DNA from: Strigamia acuminata
Taxonomy: Eukaryota > Arthropoda > Chilopoda > Geophilomorpha > Linotaeniidae
Direction: 5' to 3'
DNA: 60,000 nucleotides
Assembly (NCBI GenBank): GCA_949358305.1
Contig: OX442318.1
Location: forward strand, 2,902,501 to 2,962,500
In this document: positions 9,475-19,051 of the stretch, one piece after another
Numbering within the stretch: position 1 is the stretch's first letter
How the letters are laid out: each line of letters opens with the position of its first letter
The notes under the pieces: generated by a model
What the model was told of the DNA's origin: nothing
What the model saw: the letters and a program-made list of their open reading frames with translations, nothing else
The model's database searches: none
Program-made: the position numbers and the translations under genes

Positions 9475-11903
9475 CGACCCCCCTTTTTGGGTTGTCGCCC
9501 TCGACAACAAAACAAAAAATTCAACAATTTCGATACAATGCGATTTTCTAATGCACAACAAGCCTCCGATAACTCCTCGCTCATCTTTGTCGAGTCCGTC
9601 TCTCCCGTCAAAGTCTCTTCCTGTTCTTCGGCAAAATATCTCTTAAGCTCCAGGTCCTCCAGCCAGCCCGGCTCCAAATTTTCTCGTACAATCTTGCCCT
9701 TGTGACTCGATTCGTCTTCATTTTCATTCGCCTCATTCTTATCGTGTTCCTCGCCTTTCTCGTCGTGTTCCTCACCATATTTCGCGTCAACTTCATTGAA
9801 CCCCGAAACCGTTTCGTCGAATTTTGATCTGTCCTCTCCCAAATTCACATTTTCTACGATCGCAACTAGCTCGATTTTCGTAACGTCAAGTTCTAAGTTC
9901 TCCTTCCCGCATTCCACGCCAAGATCGTCGTCGTTTTCAACAAATTCTTCGTCGTTGTTGTCAAAAATGCCATTTTCGTTTTCAACTTGATCGTTTTTTT
10001 CAAATTCGTCAACTTCTCCGTCCTTGTCGTCGTCTGCTACGTCCAAAATCTTGTCATATTCCACGACCAGTGACAAACACACGTTTTCTCGGTTCGCCTC
10101 TTTCTCGAATATTGCGCAACCAACAGTCCGAACCTTGCTGCGATCTCTTGAAACATTCATGTCGCCATTCGGTTCCAAAATCAGCCTCAGACCTTCTTGC
10201 CTACGCCAGTCTGTGCCTACGATGATAGGAAAAGGTAAACCTGACGACACTGCTACATTCCTCATTCTCGATTGAATATCGCCAATACGAAACGAAATGT
10301 CGAGAAATCCATCGATCTCCAACGGGCCATTGACGGAATGAAAACTGGCCCCCGATCTATTCGCTCTTAATTCCGTATTGTCTTTCAAAAATCTGCCGTC
10401 GATAATTGTCAAGTTTGCGCCCGGATCAATCAGCGCCTCAACGTCCGTGTCAAACTCCTCCACACTACACGCAACGACCGTCAAATTCATCTCCGGTTTC
10501 CTCGTCTTGACAACACAAGCTATAACCTTCTCCGGCGTTTTCTCCGTCGTAACTGCTCCCGCACTTGCCAACAAACAGTCGAAAGACACGTGTCCGATCT
10601 TACCGCACTTAAAACACGTGAGAGTAGATTTATCCATCCCGTATCTATATTGCACGTGACGTTGTGAGTTCTTGTTCGTCGACGCCGCCGAAAATGCTTC
10701 CTTCGTCGATTCCCTCACCACGTCCTCCGCTGCTCGTTTAACTTCGACGTTACTACTATTTTTGTCCGTTGTCTTCACTTTTCTCGCCCCGTCCAAACCC
10801 CTCGCGCGATGTAAAAGCTCCTCAACCGAACCGATGTTGCCAGATGCCAACGGAAACGACACCAACTCCTCGCCAATTCCGCCCAAAATCATCGACACTC
10901 GATCCGATTCACTTATACGGCTCGCACAACGCTCTAGTAAAGTGTTCTTTGAATAAATGTAATGAACGATCGTCTCCGATGCTTCCAGTTTTCTTTTCTT
11001 TTGCATTTCAAAGAATTCGTTCAAGTTCATGCGGCACTTAAATCTATCTTCTAGAGCCCACATCCAGCCCTCCAAACTCGATATTTTCTTTCCTTCAGTC
11101 TTCTGCCAGTCGCTGGCGTGACCTTCTAGCCTCGTTGCTGCGTTCAATAGCGTCAGATCGTCCGTCCAGGCCGAAAGCTTCGCCACGCGTTTTACCTCCT
11201 TCACCCACGAATGCACGTTCTCCTTATCGTCGCCCGAAAAAGAGGATATGGCTTTTACGGTGTCGACGGTTGAGTGCATCTGCACCACCGTGGTCGCGGG
11301 ACCCGTCTGCGAACACTGGGACGCGATGAGGCGGTTCATCACCAAAGTATTTTGTGCCAACAACTCCGAATTCCGCGTCTCCTTCTCCGCATTACGCGCC
11401 TCCGTTTCCGCATTACGCGCCGCCGTCTCCAACTTGTCCCGCATCAACATCTTCATCATCTCGGCCATTTGAAAAACCATCAATTCGGCGGACGATGCCC
11501 CACTTCCGCCGGCCGGACGTGCCGCCTCCTCCGCTTCCAGTTTCTCCGCCTCCAACCTTTCTTTCGCCAATTCCTCCGCTGACGTTTTCTCTACGATCTC
11601 CGCATCGTCTTCCACCAGCTTCTCCGCCGCGATTCTCTCCGCCTCCGCCGCCTCAAACGCAACGATTTCCTTGTTATTTTGCAAAAGTACCGTCATCAAG
11701 TCTTGCTTCAAATTGCTCGTCGATTCCAAGCAGCGCCTGTCGATTTCTCCTTTCAAAATCGTCACCGTGAATACGTTCAGGACGTCCTCGACGACGGACA
11801 AAAGCGACGAACGACATCCTTGCAAAATTACCGCCAAATTTTCCGCCATTACGTCCGCCACGTGTTTCGCAAAATTTTCAACAACAATCACCGATCTCGT
11901 CAA
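9408..11903 (-). CDS. Gag-protease polyprotein with long acidic C-terminal region
   Basis: 831 residues. Residues 80-130 are a Glu/Ala-rich probable coiled coil, with a second charged helical stretch at 150-185. Residues 216-375 match the Gypsy Gag capsid pattern (LEGHASDWQ, compare LRGHALDWL in Gypsy A). A CCHC knuckle (CX2CX4HX4C) is at 430-443, and the protease active site DPGAN at 493 with the second conserved strand near 560 (FPIIVGTDWR). In the place of reverse transcriptase there is a roughly 200-residue Asp/Glu/Asn-rich low-complexity region, ending in a short basic and Trp-rich tail inside the LTR. No frameshift or stop interrupts it, suggesting selection on Gag and protease until recently. 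Presumed role: particle assembly and self-processing. Polymerase and integrase must be supplied in trans. Confidence 0.93.
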   Translation of the reverse strand: MTRSVIVVENFAKHVADVMAENLAVILQGCRSSLLSVVEDVLNVFTVTILKGEIDRRCLESTSNLKQDLMTVLLQNNKEIVAFEAAEAERIAAEKLVEDDAEIVEKTSAEELAKERLEAEKLEAEEAARPAGGSGASSAELMVFQMAEMMKMLMRDKLETAARNAETEARNAEKETRNSELLAQNTLVMNRLIASQCSQTGPATTVVQMHSTVDTVKAISSFSGDDKENVHSWVKEVKRVAKLSAWTDDLTLLNAATRLEGHASDWQKTEGKKISSLEGWMWALEDRFKCRMNLNEFFEMQKKRKLEASETIVHYIYSKNTLLERCASRISESDRVSMILGGIGEELVSFPLASGNIGSVEELLHRARGLDGARKVKTTDKNSSNVEVKRAAEDVVRESTKEAFSAASTNKNSQRHVQYRYGMDKSTLTCFKCGKIGHVSFDCLLASAGAVTTEKTPEKVIACVVKTRKPEMNLTVVACSVEEFDTDVEALIDPGANLTIIDGRFLKDNTELRANRSGASFHSVNGPLEIDGFLDISFRIGDIQSRMRNVAVSSGLPFPIIVGTDWRRQEGLRLILEPNGDMNVSRDRSKVRTVGCAIFEKEANRENVCLSLVVEYDKILDVADDDKDGEVDEFEKNDQVENENGIFDNNDEEFVENDDDLGVECGKENLELDVTKIELVAIVENVNLGEDRSKFDETVSGFNEVDAKYGEEHDEKGEEHDKNEANENEDESSHKGKIVRENLEPGWLEDLELKRYFAEEQEETLTGETDSTKMSEELSEACCALENRIVSKLLNFLFCCRGRQPKKGGRVSDSSPWGSFRDLFYLLYDWF
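9475..9492 (-). other. Polypurine tract of the Gag-protease element
   Basis: The sense strand just before the 3-prime LTR reads AAAAAGGGGGGTCG, a textbook polypurine tract. It also encodes part of the C-terminal KKGGRV of the ORF. Confidence 0.8.
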
Positions 11904-12132
11904 CCACCGACAATGATCACCAACAACTTTTCAACTGCTTATATACGTCTCCGTCTCCAAATCGAACGTTATCTGGACGTTTTCCACGTGTAACGCGCGT
12001 CGTCTCCTTCGTCTCCGTCCCCAAATTTCTCCGCAACTCGATTTTCGAAAATGTTAAGCCCACGCGCTCTTCATCCAAATCGCCGTCATCAATTTCCAAC
12101 TGTTTCAACTATTTCACCTTCCCCAAAGTCTT

Positions 12133-12150
12133 TTTATGTCGACTGCGCCA
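12133..12150 (-). other. Candidate primer-binding site of the Gag-protease element
   Basis: The sense strand directly after the LTR reads TGGCGCAGTCGACAT. The first ten bases are the same as in Gypsy A, so both elements probably use the same primer tRNA, which I have not identified. Confidence 0.75.
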
Positions 12151-12282
12151 TGTGAGAATGATAAAGACAACCGATCAAGATGATTGTCTAAACTAGACTG
12201 ATTTATTCATAAAACCTAGAACCAATCATACAAAAGATAGAACAAGTCTCGAAATGACCCCCAGGGGGAGCTATCGCTCACA
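12151..12282 (-). repeat. 5-prime LTR of the Gag-protease element
   Basis: 132 bp, very short for a Gypsy-type LTR. Sense orientation begins TGTGAGCGATAGC and ends CATTCTCACA. An AATAAA polyadenylation signal is present in the sense strand (TATGAATAAATCAG). No TATA box is obvious. Confidence 0.95.
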
Positions 12283-14225
12283 CGCACCTTCTGATACTTG
12301 AGTAACACACTCCCAAACACTGCAACGTTTTTCGAAATCGCAATCCGACTTCAAACACCCATAAAAAGAGAACCATACACAGGACACTTCCCAAACTTTT
12401 TTTGGCACTTCCTTGACTCACCCCTAAGACACTCACCAAGTTTCAGCACCTCGCACCTTCTGATACTTGAGTAATACACTCCCAAACACTGCAACGTTTT
12501 TCGAAATCGCAATCCGACTTCAAACACCCATAAAAAGAGAACCATACACAGGAAACTTCCCAAACTTTTTTTGGCACTTCCTTGACTTACCCCTAAGACA
12601 CTCACCAAGTTTCAGCACCTCGCACCTTCTGATACTTGAGTAACACACTCCCAAACACTGCAACCTTTTTCGAAAATTTCAACTTTTTCCGAAATCGCAA
12701 CCCGACTTCAAACACCCATAAAAAGAGAACCATACACAGGAAACTTCCCAAATCTTTTTTGGCACTTCCTTGACTCACCCCTAAGACACTCACCAAGTTT
12801 CAGCACCTCGCACCTTCTGATACTTGAGTAACACACTCCCAAACACTGCAACCTTTTTCGAAAATTTCAACTTTTTCCGAAATCGCAACCCGACTTCAAA
12901 CACCCATAAAAAGAGAACCATACACAGGAAACTTCCCAAACTTTTTTTGGCACTTCCTTGACTCACCCCTAAGACACTCACCAAGTTTCAGCACCTCGCA
13001 CCTTCTGATACTTGAGTAACACACTCCCAAACACTGCAACGTTTTTCGAAATCGCAATCCGACTTCAAACACCCATAAAAAGAGAACCATACACAGGAAA
13101 CTTCCCAAACTTTTTTGGCACTTCCTTGACTCACCCCTAAGACACTCACCAAGTTTCAGCACCTCGCACTTTCTGATACTTGAGTAACACACTCCCAAAC
13201 ACTGCAACCTTTTTCGAAAATTTCAACTTTTTCCGAAATCGCACCCTCACTTCAAACACCCATAAAGAGAAAACCATACACAGGAAACTTCCCAAACTTT
13301 TTTTGGCACTTCCTTGACTCACCCCTAAGACACTCACCAAGTTTCAGCACCTCGCACCTTCTGATACTTGAGTAACACACTCCCAAACACTGCAACGTTT
13401 TTCGAAATCGCAACCCGACTTCAAACACCCATAAAAAGAGAACCATACACAGGAAACTTCCCAAACTTTTTCTGGCACTTCCTTGACTCACCCCTAAGAC
13501 ACTCACCAAGTTTCAGCACCTCGCACCTTCTGATACTTGAGTAACACACTCCCAAACACTGCAACTTTTTTCGAAATCGCAATCCGACTTCAAACACCCA
13601 TAAAAAGAGAACCATACACAGGAAACTTCCCAAACTTTTTTTGGCACTTCCGTGACTCACCCCTAAGACACTCACCAAGTTTCAGCACCTCGCACCTTCT
13701 GATACTTGAGTAACACACTCCCAAACACTGCAACGTTTTTCGAAATCGCAATCCGACTTCAAACACCCATAAAAAGAGAACCATACACAGGAAACTTCCC
13801 AAACTTTTCTTGGCACTTCCTTGACTCACCCCTAAGACACTCACCAAGTTTCAGCACCTCGCACCTTCTGATACTTGAGTAACATACTCCCAAACACTGC
13901 AACTTTTTTCGAAATCGCAATCCGACTTCAAACACCCATAAAAAGAGAACCATACACAGGAAACTTCCCAAACTTTTTCTGGCACTTCCTTGACTTACCC
14001 CTAAGACACTCACCAAGTTTCAGCACCTCGCACCTTCTGATACTTGAGTAACACACTCCCAAACACTGCAACGTTTTTCGAAATCGCAATCCGACTTCAA
14101 ACACCCATAAAAAGAGAACCATACACAGGAAACTTCCCAAACTTTTTTTGGCACTTCCTTGACTCATCCCTAAGACACTCACCAAGTTTCAGCCCCTCGC
14201 ACCTTCTGATACTTGAGTAACACAC
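12283..14225. repeat. Satellite block 3, ending at the left edge of the gene island
   Basis: Same satellite, same orientation. Short (169-bp) monomers dominate from 13380 to 14190. The last recognisable satellite bases are TTGAGTAACACAC near 14225, after which the sequence changes abruptly. Confidence 0.97.
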
Positions 14226-14303
14226 AATCGGTTTTTAATGGTAATTAATAAGTTTTCCTGTTTTAATCGGTTTTTAATGGTAATTAATAAGTTTTCCTTT
14301 TTT
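14226..14303. repeat. Tandem 39-bp repeat, two copies
   Basis: The unit starts AATCGGTTTTTAATGGTAAT and is AT-rich. Copies are at 14226-14264 and 14265-14303 and differ by one base near the end; a third copy begins but degenerates after AATCG. It sits exactly at the satellite-to-island boundary. Nothing coding is visible from here to 14527. Confidence 0.85.
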
Positions 14304-14527
14304 AATCGCTTTTTAACCGTTTTCGACGTTGCCTTCGAATTCCTTCGATTGATATGTATTCTTTTTATTTCGAGAAGGAAGAGTAAACTTTATTCCTTTT
14401 TCCCGTACTGAAATGATTCGATTTTTGCAATTCGCAAAGTTTACCTTTATCCTTTATTCTGCAATGCACGTGCGATCGACGTGCCTCAATGCAGCGCACG
14501 TCATCATTTTCGCTGCAAAACTGGCAT

Positions 14528-14655
14528 AAATTCATGTGGAAATGGCCCGAATTCATGTAGAAATGGCACGAATGGCATGAGTCCATATGGAAATGGCACG
14601 AATGGCCCGAATTCATGTGGAAATGGCACAAATTCATGTGGAAATTGCATGAATT
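14528..14655. repeat. Degenerate minisatellite, roughly 21-bp unit
   Basis: Five to six imperfect copies of AATTCATGTGGAAATGGC-type units separated by CCGA or ACG. The short ORFs through it on both strands (Asn/Gly/Cys or His/Phe rich) are by-products of the repeat. The flanks 14305-14527 and 14656-14870 hold no gene that I recognise. Confidence 0.75.
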
Positions 14656-14880
14656 CAATATTCAAAACATGCGGATTTTTCGACAGCATCAAGTGAATTT
14701 AAAAAAGAAACTTTCGGTATTACAAAATATGGAGAATTTTGCGTTAAAACAATCGTACGTGTGTTGCAGCAAAGCACGTCGACCATACGCTTTCAAAACT
14801 GTTGGATTTGAGTATATGTTTAAACCGCCAGGTGAATCGTATCACTGGCGTATACTTGTAACGTTTGCGTGACGTTGCTA

Positions 14881-14960
14881 TGCTTGACCAATCAGGTGCA
14901 AGCATTGTTGTGCTTGACCAATCAGGTGCAAGCATTGTTGTATTTAAATGTATATGTTTT
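14881..14960 (+). promoter_or_regulatory. Tandem CCAAT-box promoter upstream of the MULE gene
   Basis: A 30-bp unit containing TTGACCAATCAGG is perfectly duplicated (14881-14910 and 14911-14940), giving two CCAAT boxes one unit apart. TATTTAAATGTATATG follows at 14941, a TATA-like stretch about 70 bases before the ATG at 15015. The arrangement fits a promoter for the plus-strand transposase gene. Inference from sequence only. Confidence 0.5.
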
Positions 14961-15014
14961 GAAATACAGTATCATTAAGCTGTAAACCTATTCCAGTACA
15001 GTTGCATTACCATA

Positions 15015-16395
15015 ATGCCTTTCTCGAAATTAGCACCTTCACTGCGGGACAGATTGGATCCGGTAATATTAGCAAACCGAATTGCTCGATTCCTAATTGA
15101 TCATGGATTAGACATTACTGCGCTGCGTGATACCGCTGTTGACCGGGAAAACTGTCTGTGGGCGCAAATTCTTATCGAATTTGACAAAACTGATAAAATT
15201 GCAAACCATCGCAACAACCGTGTGTGGTTGTGGACCTGGTGCAAAAGGAATTATCAATCGATCTTTCAGCAATTCAACGTCAAACACACGCCAACTGACA
15301 AACCGATATCCGTTGAAGAAATAATCCCATCGACCATGTCGACCGATTTAACCGAGGAGCCAGAGTCACTTGACGAGCTGACCTGGGATGCCATCGAGCC
15401 ATACACCGACACATTACACGGCAAACGTTTTTTATACGGCGCCCTCACAACCGGATGCGGTTCAAAAATGCTCCTTTTCACAACTCTCGAAAACCTACGT
15501 CACTTAAGCAAAGCGAAAAGTATTGTCGGAGGAAGCACATCCCGAACAGTGCCGCCATTATTCGCCCAAATGTACACGATCCACTGCGAAGTCGGTTATT
15601 CCGAAGCAACCAGGCACATCTTACCCATGGTGTTCTGCCTAATGGAAAATAAAACTAAACCATCTTACCTCACGATGTTTCAAAAACTAAAAAACCTAGT
15701 CCACGAAGAAATTGGTCAAGAATTTGAGCCCGATTTCTTCGTTAGCGATTACGAGGACGAAGCAATGAACGTCGCGCGCGAAGTTTTCCCTAAAACCCGA
15801 ATGCACGGATGTTATTTCTATTTGGCGTCGCGTACAGCGCGCGGGTTTACGTAAAAAGTATTTAAGGGATGCCGAATTCAATTTACGGGTGAGACAGCTC
15901 TCTGCTTTGTCGTTTTTGCCGGTTGACAGAATCGAGGCCGCTTATGGGCTCTTAAAGCCACTTTTTGGTGAAGATGCGGCTGGGTTGTTGGAGTGGTGGG
16001 AGGAGAATTATGTTTTTGGTAAGTTGCGGAATGGAGTCCGAAGTAGACCGGAGTTTCCGCCAGAGTTGTGGAGTTCTTACGCGGTTATCGAGGCGAAACA
16101 ACCACGGACAGCAAACGCTGTGAAGTCGTGGTTCTCTTGTTTCCGTAATTTAATTGAAGAGAGAGACGTTGGGCTTCATCGCATGTTTGTTGCGTTGCAG
16201 CGAGAGCAAGCGGATACGGAATTTGCTTGCGCTACAAATTATACGAGAGGTAAACGGACGAAAAGCCCGCGAGAAAGACAAAAGGAATTGCGCTTGAAAA
16301 ATCTGATGGAAGAAAGAGAAGGTATGGAAGTGCTGGATTTCCTTCGGGAAATCGCCCTAAACAGTAAACAAGTACTGTCATTTTGTTTAATTTAG
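15015..16395 (+). pseudogene. MULE-type transposase-domain gene, frameshifted
   Basis: Two ORFs in different frames read as one protein. The first (15015-15854) has a helical N-terminus (SLRDRLDPVILANRIARFL), then a MULE transposase core: PPLFAQMYTIH, ILPMVFCLMENKTKPSY, FVSDYEDEAMN and HGCYFYL. The second frame is open from about 15823 (WRRVQRAGLRKKY) to 16395. It has the usual downstream part (DAAGLLEWWEENY; RTANAVKSWFSCF, equivalent to the RTNN-VE-W motif) and ends in a charged helix. A small indel near 15818-15824 shifts the frame. At the position where active MULE proteins have Asp in a DGTF-type motif this one reads GGSTS, so catalysis is doubtful. No FLYWCH zinc finger or terminal inverted repeat was seen. 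An intron could in principle explain the shift, but no GT-AG pair fits well. Confidence 0.75.
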
Positions 16396-16455
16396 TTTGT
16401 TTTGATTCGCCATTTTAGGTGGTTCTAATTTTGCTCTTTGTTGTATTTTATTTTT

Positions 16456-16824
16456 TTAAAAACGAAATATTTTCTCCGCCATGGCACCACACGGCTTGTG
16501 ATAGGTAAACCTGTGGTTGCGGGTTTTAGTGACAGCGGACAGCTGGCTATCCCAGGTTTTCTCATGTAAGAATGGGATAATGTCCCACGCCTGTGGTTCG
16601 CGAACATCGATGTCCCAAAGATTCCACATCCCGCCGAATCTGTGCAGCATTAACACACGATGAGGATAAGCTAAATCGGACCGTGTGTTACTGATAATCA
16701 CGAAATAAATTCGCAAATTCAAGTGTAACTCACGTAGGTTATCGAAGTAAGCGATTAATTGCAGTGTTTTTTTCATTAGACAGCCAAAAAGAATTCCAAT
16801 CGCCATGTCCACTAACGTCTGCAT
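16456..16824 (-). pseudogene. Truncated LRR-family paralog (5-prime exons only)
   Basis: Exon 1 (16824-16734, donor GTGAGT) starts MQTLVDMA and lacks about 12 residues found in the other copies (the WNVDxMD segment), an in-frame 36-base deletion. Exon 2 (from 16670, after ATTTAG) keeps DVREPQAWDIIPFL but then leaves the family sequence and ends in an unrelated tail (AMAEKIFRF, stop at 16456). The LRR exon is missing. The MULE gene lies directly downstream, so the truncation may have come with that insertion. The frame is open after splicing, so a short product of about 100 residues is possible, but I regard it as a relic. Confidence 0.6.
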
Positions 16825-17242
16825 TTTCGATTCTACTCAAAATATTTCAGACATTCAATCGTAACATTTCGGTTTGGTTTGCTCTCGTTTTATGTTTATT
16901 TGAAATTTCACGAATGGTACACAAAAAAATTTTCAATTCTAAAATGCAGAGCTAAATTTTCAACAACAGTTGCTGCTGCAACAGGGAAACAAATGTAACG
17001 TGTTAAACAACACCGAAGAGAAGAAACAACCAGAAAAATAGATAACACCGCCATCATTTTGGCGCAATGGCTCCATCTCTTGAATATAAGCACAATTTCC
17101 TTTGTCCCTTGCATGAAAAAAAAGGGTTACTGAAAAAGTTTTGATATAATTTAAAGTATTCACAGACATGGCATTTTAACTTTTAATTTTGAAATACAAA
17201 AAAAATATCGATTTAATGCAGACACGCAACCCAGACAACTCG

Positions 17243-18960
17243 TTAGTCGCCGACATCGCCGCCGTTGTCGCTGTCATCGTCGCTGTCATCGCCGCTGTCA
17301 TCGCTGCTCTCATCGTCGCTCTCATAATCATTAGAACAGGGGACGAATTGCAGCTGCAGGTTCACCCCGTATCTCTCAGCCGATGGCTGCATCATATGAG
17401 CGTCGAAAAGCTGTGCTCTCATCTCATCAATGAGCAAACTCACATCTAACTCGACCAGAGATTCGATTTTCCAAAAATCCTCAATCGCTGACGGTCCTAG
17501 CAAATCACATTCAACAAGTTGCAAACGTTTGAGCTTCTTCTTCGCCATAAACTCAGCAAACTCGCGTGCTATTTTATCGCTGAAACCGCAGCCATCGCCA
17601 AGTTCAAGCTTCTCGAGATTCGGACACATGTCTAACAGCTGGTAAAATTGACCGGTAGAAACCCAAACATCCAAGGGACCGTCCATACAAAATTCAACCA
17701 AATTCTCCAAACACAAATGACGCAAACTGAGTGGATCAAACACATCATTTCTTTCACTTATGGTGACACTATCGTCCATACGAGCATGCAAGAAGGTCAA
17801 CTCCTTGAATTTCGTCAAACTGTGCAGCATTTTGGGGGTGAAAACCTCCGAATTGATGTATATTCTGCAAAGTTTGGGACACGTGAGCACGGCGATGTCC
17901 AGCACATCTTCAATGCAGTGATCGGGGCCCCGGAGATACAATTTTCTCAGGTTGTATTGCTGTGGTGGCGAGTCAAGTGGCAAGAGCGCCTTGAGCCATA
18001 TCCTGCAATCTAAATTTCCCAAGTCTTCGATCGATGTCATCGTGTTCAATACAAAGCGGAAGCAGTCAGCTGTAATGTCGTCATTGTCAAATTTGAGTAC
18101 TCGTAAGCTCTTCCTGAGTGCGGAATCTTCTCCGCACAGTTTTCTCACAAAAGCTTGTGTGGTTTCACTGGTATGAAGCTCAACGAGTGACAGCTGAGCG
18201 ATGTGTATGGCCGCGTCGACTTTAACGACATTATCGCAAGTATGAAGTTTCTGTAAATTAGGTAAAGTCTGGCCCATTAGTTTGCACGCATTGGCTGTGA
18301 GTGGAGTCTCATCGGGCAGTTCTAACTCTGTCAGATTCTATGTGATAAATACAATTAGAAGAATTAAAACAAAGGATGGCGCACATTTTCTATTAATATG
18401 CACGCAAATTTTACGGACAAAATACATTTTACAACTGAAAAATGCACGTTTTTGTCGGATAAAGCATTTTTTTCTGAAAACTGTTTTTTTTTCTTACAAT
18501 ATTTTTTCTGCAAATCCATTTTTTTTTTTACCTCAAAATGTATTTTTCTGTTCACAATACATTTTTATCTGCTTGCAAATGCAGTTTTTTCATTTGTAAA
18601 TGCATTTTTTAACTTCAAAATGCATTTAACTGTATTTTCTGTGTATTATCTGCTAAAAAAAAGGGTCATTTCTGAATTTTTAATATTTAGTCTATTTTTC
18701 TTCGAATTTAATAATTTATCATCTTTTGTGATATTATCCATCACTGTCTGTGTGAAGTCAGTTCCCTTTTGATACTCACTTTTAACTTGTGGCCACCAAT
18801 TTTAAGTAAAAAATTCCAATTCAAAATTTGGACTGTAAAACGGTATGCTAAGTCTTCTCTGATGTTGGTATAAAAATGGAACAACATCCCACGCTTGTGG
18901 CACGCGAATTTTGTCGTCCCAAAAATTCCAACTCAACCTCGTCAGCACGCTTCAATTTCG
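17243..18960 (-). pseudogene. LRR-family paralog 2: open LRR exon, frameshifted exon 2
   Basis: The large last exon (18337-17243, acceptor ACATAG) is open for 364 codons. It starts NLTELELP, has irregular leucine-rich repeats (LPNLQKLH, CPNLEKLELG, KKLKRLQL) and ends in an acidic tail of alternating Asp/Ser (DDSGDDSDDDSD) encoded by a trinucleotide-like run. Exon 2 (about 18960-18780, donor GTGAGT) carries VPQAWDVVPFLYQHQRR. A run of six A at 18808-18813, against five in paralog 4, shifts its frame and creates a stop just before the conserved GGHKLK. No exon 1 lies immediately upstream. A sequencing or assembly error in the A run is an alternative to a true pseudogene. Confidence 0.7.
18338..18779 (-). 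repeat. Intron 2 of paralog 2 with degenerate AAATGCATTTTT repeats
   Basis: About ten loosely repeated 18-22-bp units of the form AAAATGCATTTTTnnnnn (for example near 18440, 18530, 18560, 18590 and 18620). Equivalent AT-rich units occupy the matching intron of the other paralogs at 20870-21070, 22670-22800, 24400-24510 and 30240-30340. Nothing coding is visible. Confidence 0.6.
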
Positions 18961-19051
18961 TCCGTCCATTCTCACTCCACAATTACAAGCACAACAACAT
19001 GGAAAAATTACTGCAGACAAATTGTGTTTGTTTCATATGTTCATAGTGTGA

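Larger units (their letters stand above)
9343..12282 (-). mobile_element. Non-autonomous Gag-protease LTR element (2940 bp)
   Basis: The 132-bp LTRs at 9343-9474 and 12151-12282 show no difference by eye. There is a perfect 5-bp TSD, CGCAC (9338-9342 and 12283-12287), inside a satellite monomer. It has a primer-binding site and polypurine tract in the canonical places, and one long ORF of Gag plus protease. There is no reverse transcriptase, RNase H or integrase and no room for them: the ORF runs from 247 bases after the 5-prime LTR into the 3-prime LTR. The architecture resembles the terminal-repeat-with-GAG (TR-GAG) class described in plants. Matching LTRs mean very recent insertion, so enzymes must have come from another element. 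The shared TCTCACA LTR end plus TGGCGCAGTC with Gypsy A makes that lineage the natural candidate. Confidence 0.93.

Noticed and set aside
11354-11770. Plus-strand Pro/Ser-rich ORF over the Gag-protease element
   Set aside because: Antisense of the Glu/Ala-rich coiled coil. Low complexity explains the open frame.
1-14225. Regularly spaced repeats as a possible CRISPR array
   Set aside because: Whole 169/188-bp monomers are conserved with no unique spacers, and the context is eukaryotic.
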